Shown here one piece after another: positions 35,012-43,122 of a stretch of DNA of 64,000 bases. Within the stretch, counting starts at the first letter, position 1, and each line of letters begins with the position of its first letter. The notes beneath the pieces were generated by a model that was not told the DNA's origin, did no database searches, and saw nothing but the letters and a program-made list of their open reading frames with translations. This DNA comes from Asaia lannensis NBRC 102526 (lineage in GTDB: Bacteria; Pseudomonadota; Alphaproteobacteria; Acetobacterales; Acetobacteraceae), in the NCBI RefSeq assembly GCF_024054035.1, contig NZ_JAMXQU010000002.1, forward strand, positions 124,001 to 188,000. Reading direction: 5' to 3'. Position numbers and translations under genes: made by a program.

Positions 35012-37101
35012 TACCCGGCCCGATCGGCACGGGCCTTGACGCTCAGAAAATTCTTTGTGTTCAGCAGGCGCTTGAGGCGCCTGTGCTCACTGCCGAGAAC
35101 AGCCTTGACCGCCTGAAGGTCCTGAGCAAGGCAGCACAGGGCGCCGCTTTCCCCCGGGCCGTTCGGACAGACGGTCATGCCGATATCATGATAGACACCG
35201 AGAAGGGCCTGACCGACCTTGATGAAGACCGGGTGGCGCCCTTCTTCGAGCGCAAGATCGCGCAACCGCCAGATCGCTGCGATGCATTCGGTTTCCGCAC
35301 CGGCAGGATCGCCCACCCCGATAATGAATTGCCCCGTCCGCAGGAACGGGATACCCGCGCGCCCGTTATCGTCGAGAATGAGCCCGCTGGGGCGTCTCGG
35401 CCCAAGCTCTTCCAGAGCATGCGCAAGATTGCGATAGAGAGTCTCGCTCTCCCTGTCCCAGGGGCGCACGAGCACATGGCTTCGTCTCAGCATCTGGATG
35501 ACGGCAAAAATACCGAGCAGCGCAGAAACACCTAGGGCCCAACGCACGACCGATGTATGCGCGTCATAAATCAACGAGCGCCACCAGGCGTGGCCGAGAT
35601 GATGGCGCAGCGCAAACAGGCCGACACTCGCAAGACTGATAATCCAGAGCGTGACGGGTGCCATCAAAGCCGGACTCAGTGGCTCTGAAAACAGCCGGGC
35701 CTTGCGATAGTAGCACGCACGAAACGGCGCGATCAGAAACATGACCATCATCAGGCAAAGCGGTATCGCCAGAGGGCCTTCCCTGAGGATCACAAGAGGA
35801 ATGGCAAGTCCGAGCAGTGTCAGCGCAGCGCGCCACGCAGCTGTTACACGCTGGGCAAGCCCGGCAGCCACTCCCACAAGCATCACCCCCGTCAGGCAAA
35901 GCAGAAATTCGGCGATCTGGAGCATGAGATGCGCGAAGGGTGTACCGCGCAACGGTGCCGGCACCGCAACGGCATAGAAGACGAGCAGGATACCCGTTCC
36001 TGCAACAACGCCCGTGGCGACGGTTACGGAGAAATCGGCCTCGGATTCACGTACTACCTGACTGGGGCGACGGATCGCATCCGCTGCGGCTGCGCCATGG
36101 CGCCGTGCCCAGGCTGCATCGCCGCGCAGAAACAGTTCATGAGCGGCAAACATGCCACCCGCCAGAAAAAGCGGGATAATGTAGTAGAACAGGCGGAAAG
36201 TGAGCACGACGCCGAGGATCTGAGGCGCAGGAAGATAAGGACCAAGCGCCAGCAGCATTGCCCCGTCGAACACGCCAAGACCGCCAGGGACGCTGGCCAC
36301 AAGACCTGCCGTGTATGAGGCAATATAAATCGCGAGAAAGGCCGGAAAACCGATCGCAGCTTCCGGCGGCAGCAGGACGAACGCGATAAGGGCCGTCATC
36401 GCCATATCGGCGGCGCTGACGACAACCTGCGCGACCGCCACACCGAAACCGGGCACGTCGAGCGTATAGCGCCAGATGCGCATCTGACGAAAACGCAGGG
36501 ATACGACCAGATAGGCCAGCACAGCCAGCCATGCCACAGCGCCGCCTATCTGCAGGGCGATATGGGGAAGATGACCGACAAGCGGGATATGCCCGGGCTC
36601 GAACAGGAAAACGCCACCGATCAGCGCCAGCGCGCCCAGAAGATAGGTGGTCGAACAGAAGGCGATGATCTGGGCTATGCCGCCCGGTGAAACGCCCCAG
36701 TTCCGGTAGAGCCGAAAACGGACGGCGGCACCCGAAATGGCTGAGCAGCCGAGATTGTGCGAAAGCACATAGGAGCAGAACGAAGCGAACGCCGTGCGCA
36801 GAAACGACTGCTTCGTACCGATATGATAGCAGGCCAGCCGGTCATAAAACGACAGGATGAAATAAGACAGAACCGTGCAGAGAACGCCAGCAAGCAGCGC
36901 CTGAGCCGGAATTGCCTGAAACGCAGAGCGTATCTCGGACAAAGAGAGCGTTTTGAGCTCTTTCTGGATGACATAGATCGCTGCCACCAGAAGAACGAGC
37001 CCCAACAGCGCAGGCAGGCGCGAAGCCACGCGACGCCATCCACTGGCAGGTTTGGCCTCGCCTTCTTCACAGCAGTCGGTGGTTTGTTCCTGAACGGTCA
37101 T
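35011..37101 (-). CDS. mprF: MprF-like aminoacyl-phosphatidylglycerol flippase with truncated synthase domain
   Basis: 696 residues; full-length MprF is about 840-880. Residues 30-330 form the LPG flippase-type membrane domain (SHNLGCSAISGAAVRFRLYRNWG, SVPGGLGVFDGAMLLALGPYL). Further helices run to about 540. The cytoplasmic part is only about 155 residues: it contains the first GNAT-like half (GQFIIGVGDPAGAETECIAAIWRLRDLALEEGR, 590-621) but not the second half, which carries the aminoacyl-transfer site. The frame ends cleanly in TAA overlapping marC, so this is not an obvious local frameshift. Probably a flippase or degenerate enzyme. Encoded 46 bases after lysS on the same strand, which suits a Lys-tRNA-using ancestor. 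Confidence 0.85.
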   Translation of the reverse strand: MTVQEQTTDCCEEGEAKPASGWRRVASRLPALLGLVLLVAAIYVIQKELKTLSLSEIRSAFQAIPAQALLAGVLCTVLSYFILSFYDRLACYHIGTKQSFLRTAFASFCSYVLSHNLGCSAISGAAVRFRLYRNWGVSPGGIAQIIAFCSTTYLLGALALIGGVFLFEPGHIPLVGHLPHIALQIGGAVAWLAVLAYLVVSLRFRQMRIWRYTLDVPGFGVAVAQVVVSAADMAMTALIAFVLLPPEAAIGFPAFLAIYIASYTAGLVASVPGGLGVFDGAMLLALGPYLPAPQILGVVLTFRLFYYIIPLFLAGGMFAAHELFLRGDAAWARRHGAAAADAIRRPSQVVRESEADFSVTVATGVVAGTGILLVFYAVAVPAPLRGTPFAHLMLQIAEFLLCLTGVMLVGVAAGLAQRVTAAWRAALTLLGLAIPLVILREGPLAIPLCLMMVMFLIAPFRACYYRKARLFSEPLSPALMAPVTLWIISLASVGLFALRHHLGHAWWRSLIYDAHTSVVRWALGVSALLGIFAVIQMLRRSHVLVRPWDRESETLYRNLAHALEELGPRRPSGLILDDNGRAGIPFLRTGQFIIGVGDPAGAETECIAAIWRLRDLALEEGRHPVFIKVGQALLGVYHDIGMTVCPNGPGESGALCCLAQDLQAVKAVLGSEHRRLKRLLNTKNFLSVKARADRAG

Positions 37102-37147
37102 GAACCCTCAATCAAATCAAGGCAGCTGATCGTCTTTGTCTCGACTA

Positions 37148-38797
37148 TTATCCGGCTTCGCCCGGTGCAGCGTCGCTTTTTGCGCTTTCCGCAGCATCGT
37201 CACGCGCAAGGGCATTCTCAATCAGCGCAACCGTCTCGGGAAGACCGAAAAGCGATGCGAAAATACCGAAACGCGGTCCTTCCGTCTGGCCGAGCAATAC
37301 CTCGTACAGGCAACCGAACCAGGCGCGCAGCGGCTGGATCTGGTGCTTTTTACCAATTTCGAAGACGATATCCTGAACCTCGACAGGAGATAGTCCGGGA
37401 TCGGCCAGTTTCAAGGCGTCAGCCAGATCCTGAAGCGCTACACGTTCGAGCTCGGTAGGCGCACGGAACGTTTTGGCGGGACGCACGAATTCCTTGAAAT
37501 AAACCAGCGCATGACCGATCAGACGATCCACATAGGGATGGGTCTCCGGCGAAAGGCTCGGGTCGTAACGACGAAGGAATTTCCACAGGGTCTCGCTGTT
37601 CTCAGCATTCGCCACCGAGGCCAGGTTCAGCAGCGCCGTAAACGACACCGGGCTGGAAAGCCCCGTGTCGAGCGTGCCGCCATGAATGAACCATGCTGGA
37701 TTGGCACGCAGCGTCGTTTCGTCCTCGGTCGCTACCGCCTTGTCCAGATTGGCGAGATATTCGTCCATTGCGCGCGGGATGACGTCAAAAAACAGACGCT
37801 TGGCGCGTGTCGGCTGATTGAACATGTATTGTGCGAGGCTCTCTGGCGGCGCGTAGTGCAACCATTCCTCGATCGACAGACCGTTCCCCTTGGACTTGCT
37901 GATTTTCTGGGCGTTCTGATCGAGAAAGAGTTCGTAGGTCAGACCGGCCGGAGGGGCCTTGCCCAGAATACGACAGATCTTGCTCGAAAGCTTGACGCTG
38001 TCGATCAGGTCCTTGCCGGACATTTCGTAATCGACGCCCAGTGCGTACCAGCGCATGGCCCAGTCGGCCTTCCACTGCATCTTGGCATGGCCACCCAGCA
38101 CAGAGGTCTCGAACGCCTCCCCCGTTTCCGGGTCTTTCCACTGCACGGTTGCCGCAACAGGGTCGACCTTCAGCACAGGCACCTGCATGACGCGGCCCGT
38201 GCGCGGATGGATGGGCAACACGGGCGAGTAGGTCGCCCGACGCTCAGCGCCAAGCGTCGGGATAATGGTCGCCACCACCTCGTCATGCACTTCAAGCATC
38301 CGGCGCAACGCCGCATCGAAACGGCCAGAGGTATAATAATCGGTCGCCGAAGCGAATTCGTACTCGAAGCCGAAACGGTCGAGGAATTCGCACAGCATGG
38401 CATTGTTATGTGCCGAGAAACTCTCGAAACGGCCGAAAGGATCCGGGATACGGCTCAGCGGAAGCCCCAGATGCTCGGCCAGCATCTCCTGGTTGGGAAC
38501 ATTGGTCGGCACCTTGCGCAGGGCGTCCATATCGTCGCTGAACGCCAGAAGGCGCGTCTTGCGCCCGGTCAGGCGCTCATAGGCCAGACGCACCCAGGTT
38601 GTGCGCGCCACCTCGCCGAACGTACCGATATGCGGCAGACCGGAGGGTCCATAACCCGTTTCGAGCAGAGCCGGCTCTTCACCACCACGCGCCTCGACAT
38701 GGGCCGCAATTTTTCGCGCCTCCTCGAACGGCCAGGCTTTCGGCAGAGCAGGAGCGTCGGGAGGGAGGATGCTGGTGTTGTGTGCAGAGTCAGACAT
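37148..38797 (-). CDS. lysS: Lysine--tRNA ligase, class I
   Basis: 549 residues of the class I (archaeal-type) lysyl-tRNA synthetase, which alphaproteobacteria use in place of the class II enzyme. The Rossmann-fold signatures are present: GPSGLPHIGTFGEV (HIGH-like) and KISKSKGNGLSIEEW (KMSKS-like). The C-terminal helical anticodon-binding region follows. The ATG at 38797 starts MSDSAHNTS; the frame is open to 38848. First gene of the lysS-mprF-marC set. Confidence 0.96.
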   Translation of the reverse strand: MSDSAHNTSILPPDAPALPKAWPFEEARKIAAHVEARGGEEPALLETGYGPSGLPHIGTFGEVARTTWVRLAYERLTGRKTRLLAFSDDMDALRKVPTNVPNQEMLAEHLGLPLSRIPDPFGRFESFSAHNNAMLCEFLDRFGFEYEFASATDYYTSGRFDAALRRMLEVHDEVVATIIPTLGAERRATYSPVLPIHPRTGRVMQVPVLKVDPVAATVQWKDPETGEAFETSVLGGHAKMQWKADWAMRWYALGVDYEMSGKDLIDSVKLSSKICRILGKAPPAGLTYELFLDQNAQKISKSKGNGLSIEEWLHYAPPESLAQYMFNQPTRAKRLFFDVIPRAMDEYLANLDKAVATEDETTLRANPAWFIHGGTLDTGLSSPVSFTALLNLASVANAENSETLWKFLRRYDPSLSPETHPYVDRLIGHALVYFKEFVRPAKTFRAPTELERVALQDLADALKLADPGLSPVEVQDIVFEIGKKHQIQPLRAWFGCLYEVLLGQTEGPRFGIFASLFGLPETVALIENALARDDAAESAKSDAAPGEAG

Positions 38798-39072
38798 GAT
38801 TGGACGAAAACTAGAAATAGTTCCGTCCCGGGTCAAGCAAGTTGGCATGTGCCATACGGATCGACTGCGACGCGTGACCGGTCCCCCTAGGTTTCACGAC
38901 CCTGCATTGCCTGACACACAAAGGGCGGAAGGCCTCCCCCGCCTCTTCGTTCCCTGTCCTTATCGTTCCGACGCCCATGCGGAGCCTGCGCCTTGGGTAC
39001 ATGGCATTTGGGCAGACGTTCGATGCAAGAGCTTGCTGGCGGGCCGGGGCAACTCCGTCTATGCTGGCGGCG

Positions 39073-41961
39073 ATGCCCACTCCTTCACGTGCCTCGCCTT
39101 ATGACGCTCCCGCCCTGATCACCACGCGGGCGCAGGCATCGATCCTGACACCGGATGGCGAATTGCTTGCACTCGGAGCGCAGGATGCAGCGGCCATGCT
39201 GGCAACCCTGCCCCCGCCGATGCTGATCCACGGGCCTGCCACGATCAGGCGCCTCAATCTGACGCCCCCGGGACAACCGGTACCCTGGTTCGATCTGCTC
39301 GAACTCTTCCTGTTCATTTTCCCCACCCGTCCTGTCGTCCCCACGGCACGCGGTATGGGCATGGCACTCGGCCTGACGGTACCCGATCCGTGCGAGGCCG
39401 ATTTCCTTCGCCTCATTCTGGAGCGTCTGCGCGCCGCCCTCGTCGCACTGACAGAAACGCGCGAAGCCGATACCCTCTCCGCATTGCTCCCGCTGCTTTC
39501 GCGTGCCGGGTGGGCATGGGCCGGCTTTGTCGAAGACGTACTCCAGACAAGCCCGAGCCAGCAGCGTCACCCCTACGAGGCCCTGCGCGTATGGCGTCGC
39601 CTGCCACGGTGGGAGGAAATGGCCCAGCGCCCACCGCCGGGCAGTCGACCGGTCAGCCCGTCCGAGGCACGCCTTCGCCTGACGCGCATTCTCGGCGAGG
39701 GTGCCGAGACGCGTCCGGGCCAGGCCGATTATGCCTCTGCCGTCACCCATGCGCTTGCCCCACGCGAAGGCGCAGGCATTCCAGAAATCGTGCTGGCCGA
39801 GGCCGGTACCGGAACCGGCAAGACACTGGGCTATATTGCACCGGCCAGTGTCTGGGCCGAGCAGAATGACGGCCCCGTCTGGATTTCGACCTATACGCGT
39901 CATCTGCAACGCCAGATCGAGCAGGAATTGCGACGCCTCTATCCGGACGATGCCGAACGGCGCGAAACCGTCGTGCTGCGCAAGGGCCGGGAAAACTATC
40001 TCTGCCTTCTGAACATGGAAGACGCCGTCAATACGCTGGCCTCGCGCCCCAGCCCCTCGCCCACCGCCCTGATCGGCCTTTCCATGCTGGCACGCTGGGC
40101 CGAAGCCACGGAAGACGGCGATCTCATGGGCGGCGATCTGCCGGGCTGGTTCGGCGACATCTTCGGCAGCAGCACGCTTTACGGCATGGCCGATCGTCGC
40201 GGCGAATGCATTCACGGTGCCTGTCCGCATTACCAGACCTGTTTTGTCGAGCATTCCATACGTCGCGCACGCGGCGCACGTCTGGTTATCGCCAATCATG
40301 CCCTTGTGCTGTCCCAGGCCAGCTGGTCCAGCCTCGCGCGCGACGACGTGCCCGACGAGGACCAGCTTCCCACGCGCTATTTCTTCGACGAAGGGCACCA
40401 CCTGCCCGAGGCCGCGGACAGCGCCTTCTCTCTCGCCCTGTCGGGGCTGGAAGCCGCAGAACTGCGACGCTGGCTGCTCGGCGCGGAAGGCAGTCGTTCG
40501 CGCGCACGCGGGCTTCGACGTCGTCTTGAGGATCTCGTTGCCACTTCCCCCGCACTGGAAGCCCCTCTGGATGCCATCCTGACCGCTGCTCACGCCCTGC
40601 CCGCACCCGGCTGGCTCGGGCGCCTGAATGGCGAGGACGATTCCGATCAGCCGGTCGTGCCCGATCTGGTCGTCAATGCATCGGAACAGTTCTTCCGCGC
40701 ATTGCGGGCCCAGCTTGAGGCCCGCCGGATCGGCTCGCCCCGGCAGGATGCGTCGGAATGCGAGCTGCATCCCGCGGGTGAAGTCCTGCAAGAAGCGACA
40801 TATCCACTCGATACCGCGCTCAGGCGCCTGCTCTCGCCGCTGGAAACACTTGTCGAGCGTCTCAAGGCCCTGCTCAGCGAGCCCGATGACGCGCTCGAAG
40901 CCGCCCAGCGCCTGCGTATCGAGGCGATGATACGCTCGATACGCAGGCGCGCCATTTCACGGGTGGAGGGCTGGATCGCGATGCTCGACACCGTGCTCGA
41001 ACCGGACGATGCCAAAGGCAAGGCGTTTATCGACCTGATACGCGCCGAGTTTCTGCCCGGCCGTCAGGGCGAGACCGATATAGGGCTGCACCGGCACTGG
41101 CGCGACCCGACCATTCCTTTCGCCTCGGTCATGCAGGGACCGGCACATGGCATGCTGATCACCTCGGCCACGTTGCGCGACCAGACCCCGATTGGCGGCG
41201 AAAGCGGCCCGGATCCGCGTCTTGTCGAGCAAAGCTGGCAATCGGCAGAAACCCGTCTCGGTACGCCCCATTTCATCAAGCCGCCGCTGCGGGCTTCGCT
41301 GCTCAGTCCGTTCGACTACGCCCATCAGACACGTGCGCTGATCGTGACCGATGTGCCGCCAAACGATCTCGATGCACTGGCAAGCGCTTATCGATTGCTG
41401 TTTCTGGCGTCTGAAGGTGGCGCACTGGGTCTGTTTACCGCCATCTCGCGCCTGCGCGCCGTGCATCAGCGCATTGCCGCGCCTCTGGAAGAGTCCGGTC
41501 TGCCGCTCTATGCGCAGCATGTCGACACAATGGACAATGCCACGCTGGTCGATATCTTCCGAACGGAGCTGCATTCCTGCCTGCTCGGAACGGATGCGAT
41601 GCGCGATGGGGTGGATGTACCGGGACAGGCCCTGAGGCTGGTGGTGTTCGAACGCACACCCTGGCCACGCCCCGATATCCTGCATCGCGAACGGCGCAAG
41701 GCGCTTTCACCGGACGATCCACGCGATTACGACGATCGCCTGACACGCATGAAGCTGCGTCAGGCTTTCGGTCGGCTCATACGCAAAGGGGACGATCGCG
41801 GTGTGTTTGTCATACTCGACCGCCGCATGCCATCGCGCCTGCTATCCGCCTTCCCCGACGGTGTCTCGGTCGAGCGGGTCAGTCTGGCCGAGGCCGTCAG
41901 GCAGATCGGCGCGTTCTTGCCGCACACGCCCACTCTGGAGGCAGAGGAGCCCCGAACATGA
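39073..41961 (+). CDS. DinG-type ATP-dependent DNA helicase
   Basis: Large XPD/DinG superfamily-2 helicase (about 962 residues). A unique N-terminal region of about 230 residues precedes EAGTGTGKTLGYIAP (Walker A). Then ENYLCLLNME and GECIHGACPHYQTCFVEHSIRRARGARLVIANHALV give four cysteines placed as in an Fe-S cluster, RYFFDEGHH is motif II (DEGH), and GTDAMRDGVDVPGQALRLVVFERTPWPRPD and LRQAFGRLIRKGDDRGVFVILDRR are motifs V/VI. ATG at 39073 or 39061; neither has a strong SD. The stop overlaps the GT32 gene (ATGA), an unusual partner. Confidence 0.93.
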   Translation: MPTPSRASPYDAPALITTRAQASILTPDGELLALGAQDAAAMLATLPPPMLIHGPATIRRLNLTPPGQPVPWFDLLELFLFIFPTRPVVPTARGMGMALGLTVPDPCEADFLRLILERLRAALVALTETREADTLSALLPLLSRAGWAWAGFVEDVLQTSPSQQRHPYEALRVWRRLPRWEEMAQRPPPGSRPVSPSEARLRLTRILGEGAETRPGQADYASAVTHALAPREGAGIPEIVLAEAGTGTGKTLGYIAPASVWAEQNDGPVWISTYTRHLQRQIEQELRRLYPDDAERRETVVLRKGRENYLCLLNMEDAVNTLASRPSPSPTALIGLSMLARWAEATEDGDLMGGDLPGWFGDIFGSSTLYGMADRRGECIHGACPHYQTCFVEHSIRRARGARLVIANHALVLSQASWSSLARDDVPDEDQLPTRYFFDEGHHLPEAADSAFSLALSGLEAAELRRWLLGAEGSRSRARGLRRRLEDLVATSPALEAPLDAILTAAHALPAPGWLGRLNGEDDSDQPVVPDLVVNASEQFFRALRAQLEARRIGSPRQDASECELHPAGEVLQEATYPLDTALRRLLSPLETLVERLKALLSEPDDALEAAQRLRIEAMIRSIRRRAISRVEGWIAMLDTVLEPDDAKGKAFIDLIRAEFLPGRQGETDIGLHRHWRDPTIPFASVMQGPAHGMLITSATLRDQTPIGGESGPDPRLVEQSWQSAETRLGTPHFIKPPLRASLLSPFDYAHQTRALIVTDVPPNDLDALASAYRLLFLASEGGALGLFTAISRLRAVHQRIAAPLEESGLPLYAQHVDTMDNATLVDIFRTELHSCLLGTDAMRDGVDVPGQALRLVVFERTPWPRPDILHRERRKALSPDDPRDYDDRLTRMKLRQAFGRLIRKGDDRGVFVILDRRMPSRLLSAFPDGVSVERVSLAEAVRQIGAFLPHTPTLEAEEPRT

Positions 41962-43013
41962 CGGAAACGGCGCTCATCACCCTGTTCGGCGATGCGCTCG
42001 AGCCAGACGGGCCGCTTCTGCGTGGAACGGTTCTGGAAGATACGGATCGGCCCCTGATCGGGATCGATCCGTCGCGGCGCGTCATGATCAATTCTCCGGC
42101 AGGTCTGACATTGTTCCAGATCGCTCCCGCCCTGTATCAACTGCGCGATGCCTCCGGCCTGCCATGGTCTCATGCGCCCGATGGCTCGCGCGACCTCGTT
42201 ATGGAACGGGCCAGCTGGAGCGAACTGACCTGCCTTGCCCTGAAGCGCTTTCCTGTCATCGCTCCCGCACGGCATGATTTTTCTCCCATTCCGCGCAGAC
42301 TGCACTTCATCTGCAATGACGCGGCGACGCTGGATCCCGAAATCAGAGCCAATATTGCCCGCACAGCACAGCTCAATCCCGGATGGGAGACGACCCTGTG
42401 GGACGAGGCCGCACGCTACCAGTTCGTCTCGGACGAATATGGCTGGGACGTGCTGAAACTCTATCTCATGATCGGGGCGGAATACGGCGCGGCAAAAGCT
42501 GATTTCTTCCGCTATCTGCTGATCTATCGACTGGGCGGCGTCTATCTCGACCTGAAATCGACCATGACCCGACCGCTCAATACGATCATGCGTTCCGATG
42601 ATGAATATCTGATCTCGCAATGGAACATGTCAGGCTCGGGCCAGCATAAGGGCTGGGGCTTGGGCACTTCGATTGCCTATGTGCCGGGTGGCGAATACCA
42701 GCAATGGTTCCTGATCGCGCGGCCCCGTCACCCCTTTCTGCGACGCGTCATACAGCTGGTCATGACCAAGATCGCGACCTATCGCCCGGAGGTCCACGGT
42801 GTTGGGGCGGTAACCACGTTCAACATCACCGGTCCGCATGCCTATACCAAGGCCATCTATCCGGTGCGCAGCCTTTTCGCTCACAGGGTCTTCGATGCCG
42901 AAAGCGAGGGGCTGGTCTATTCGGTGATCGACAATCACCGTGCGCGAAGCGGCAGCAATTATCGTGAGGCGCAAACGCCCATCGTGACCGGGCATGAATC
43001 CTATCGCCTCTAA
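41958..43013 (+). CDS. Family 32 (OCH1-like) glycosyltransferase
   Basis: 351 residues. The N-terminal 100 residues are unassigned. Then IPRRLHFICNDAATLDPEI and NPGWETTLWDE lead to AKADFFRYLLIYRLGGVYLDLKSTM, the GT32 core with its DxD-like YLDL metal/sugar motif, and GAVTTFNITGPHAYTKAIYP at the C-terminus. Likely transfers mannose, galactose or a similar sugar to a glycan or lipid in the cytoplasm. ATGA overlap with the helicase suggests coupling of expression, though the functions look unrelated. No transmembrane segment. Confidence 0.88.
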   Translation: MTETALITLFGDALEPDGPLLRGTVLEDTDRPLIGIDPSRRVMINSPAGLTLFQIAPALYQLRDASGLPWSHAPDGSRDLVMERASWSELTCLALKRFPVIAPARHDFSPIPRRLHFICNDAATLDPEIRANIARTAQLNPGWETTLWDEAARYQFVSDEYGWDVLKLYLMIGAEYGAAKADFFRYLLIYRLGGVYLDLKSTMTRPLNTIMRSDDEYLISQWNMSGSGQHKGWGLGTSIAYVPGGEYQQWFLIARPRHPFLRRVIQLVMTKIATYRPEVHGVGAVTTFNITGPHAYTKAIYPVRSLFAHRVFDAESEGLVYSVIDNHRARSGSNYREAQTPIVTGHESYRL

Positions 43014-43079
43014 CCTCTGAAGCGAGCGGTTTCGCACAGCCGGGAACGCTCATGCGACCGCAGGTCTAATCGGGCGCGA

Positions 43080-43106
43080 CCCTGTGGCACGAACTGCGCC
43101 ACAGGG
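43080..43106. terminator. Hairpin between convergent GT32 and TonB-receptor genes
   Basis: Perfect 9-bp arms CCCTGTGGC/GCCACAGGG with a 9-nt loop. Neither strand shows a good T-run (the plus strand has only TTTT after another CCACAGG). Probably a bidirectional terminator. Confidence 0.5.
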
Positions 43107-43122
43107 CCACAGGTTTTCAGGA

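Noticed and set aside
39085-40791. 568-codon open frame on the minus strand
   Set aside because: Antisense to the DinG-type helicase; low-complexity Cys/Gly/Arg text.
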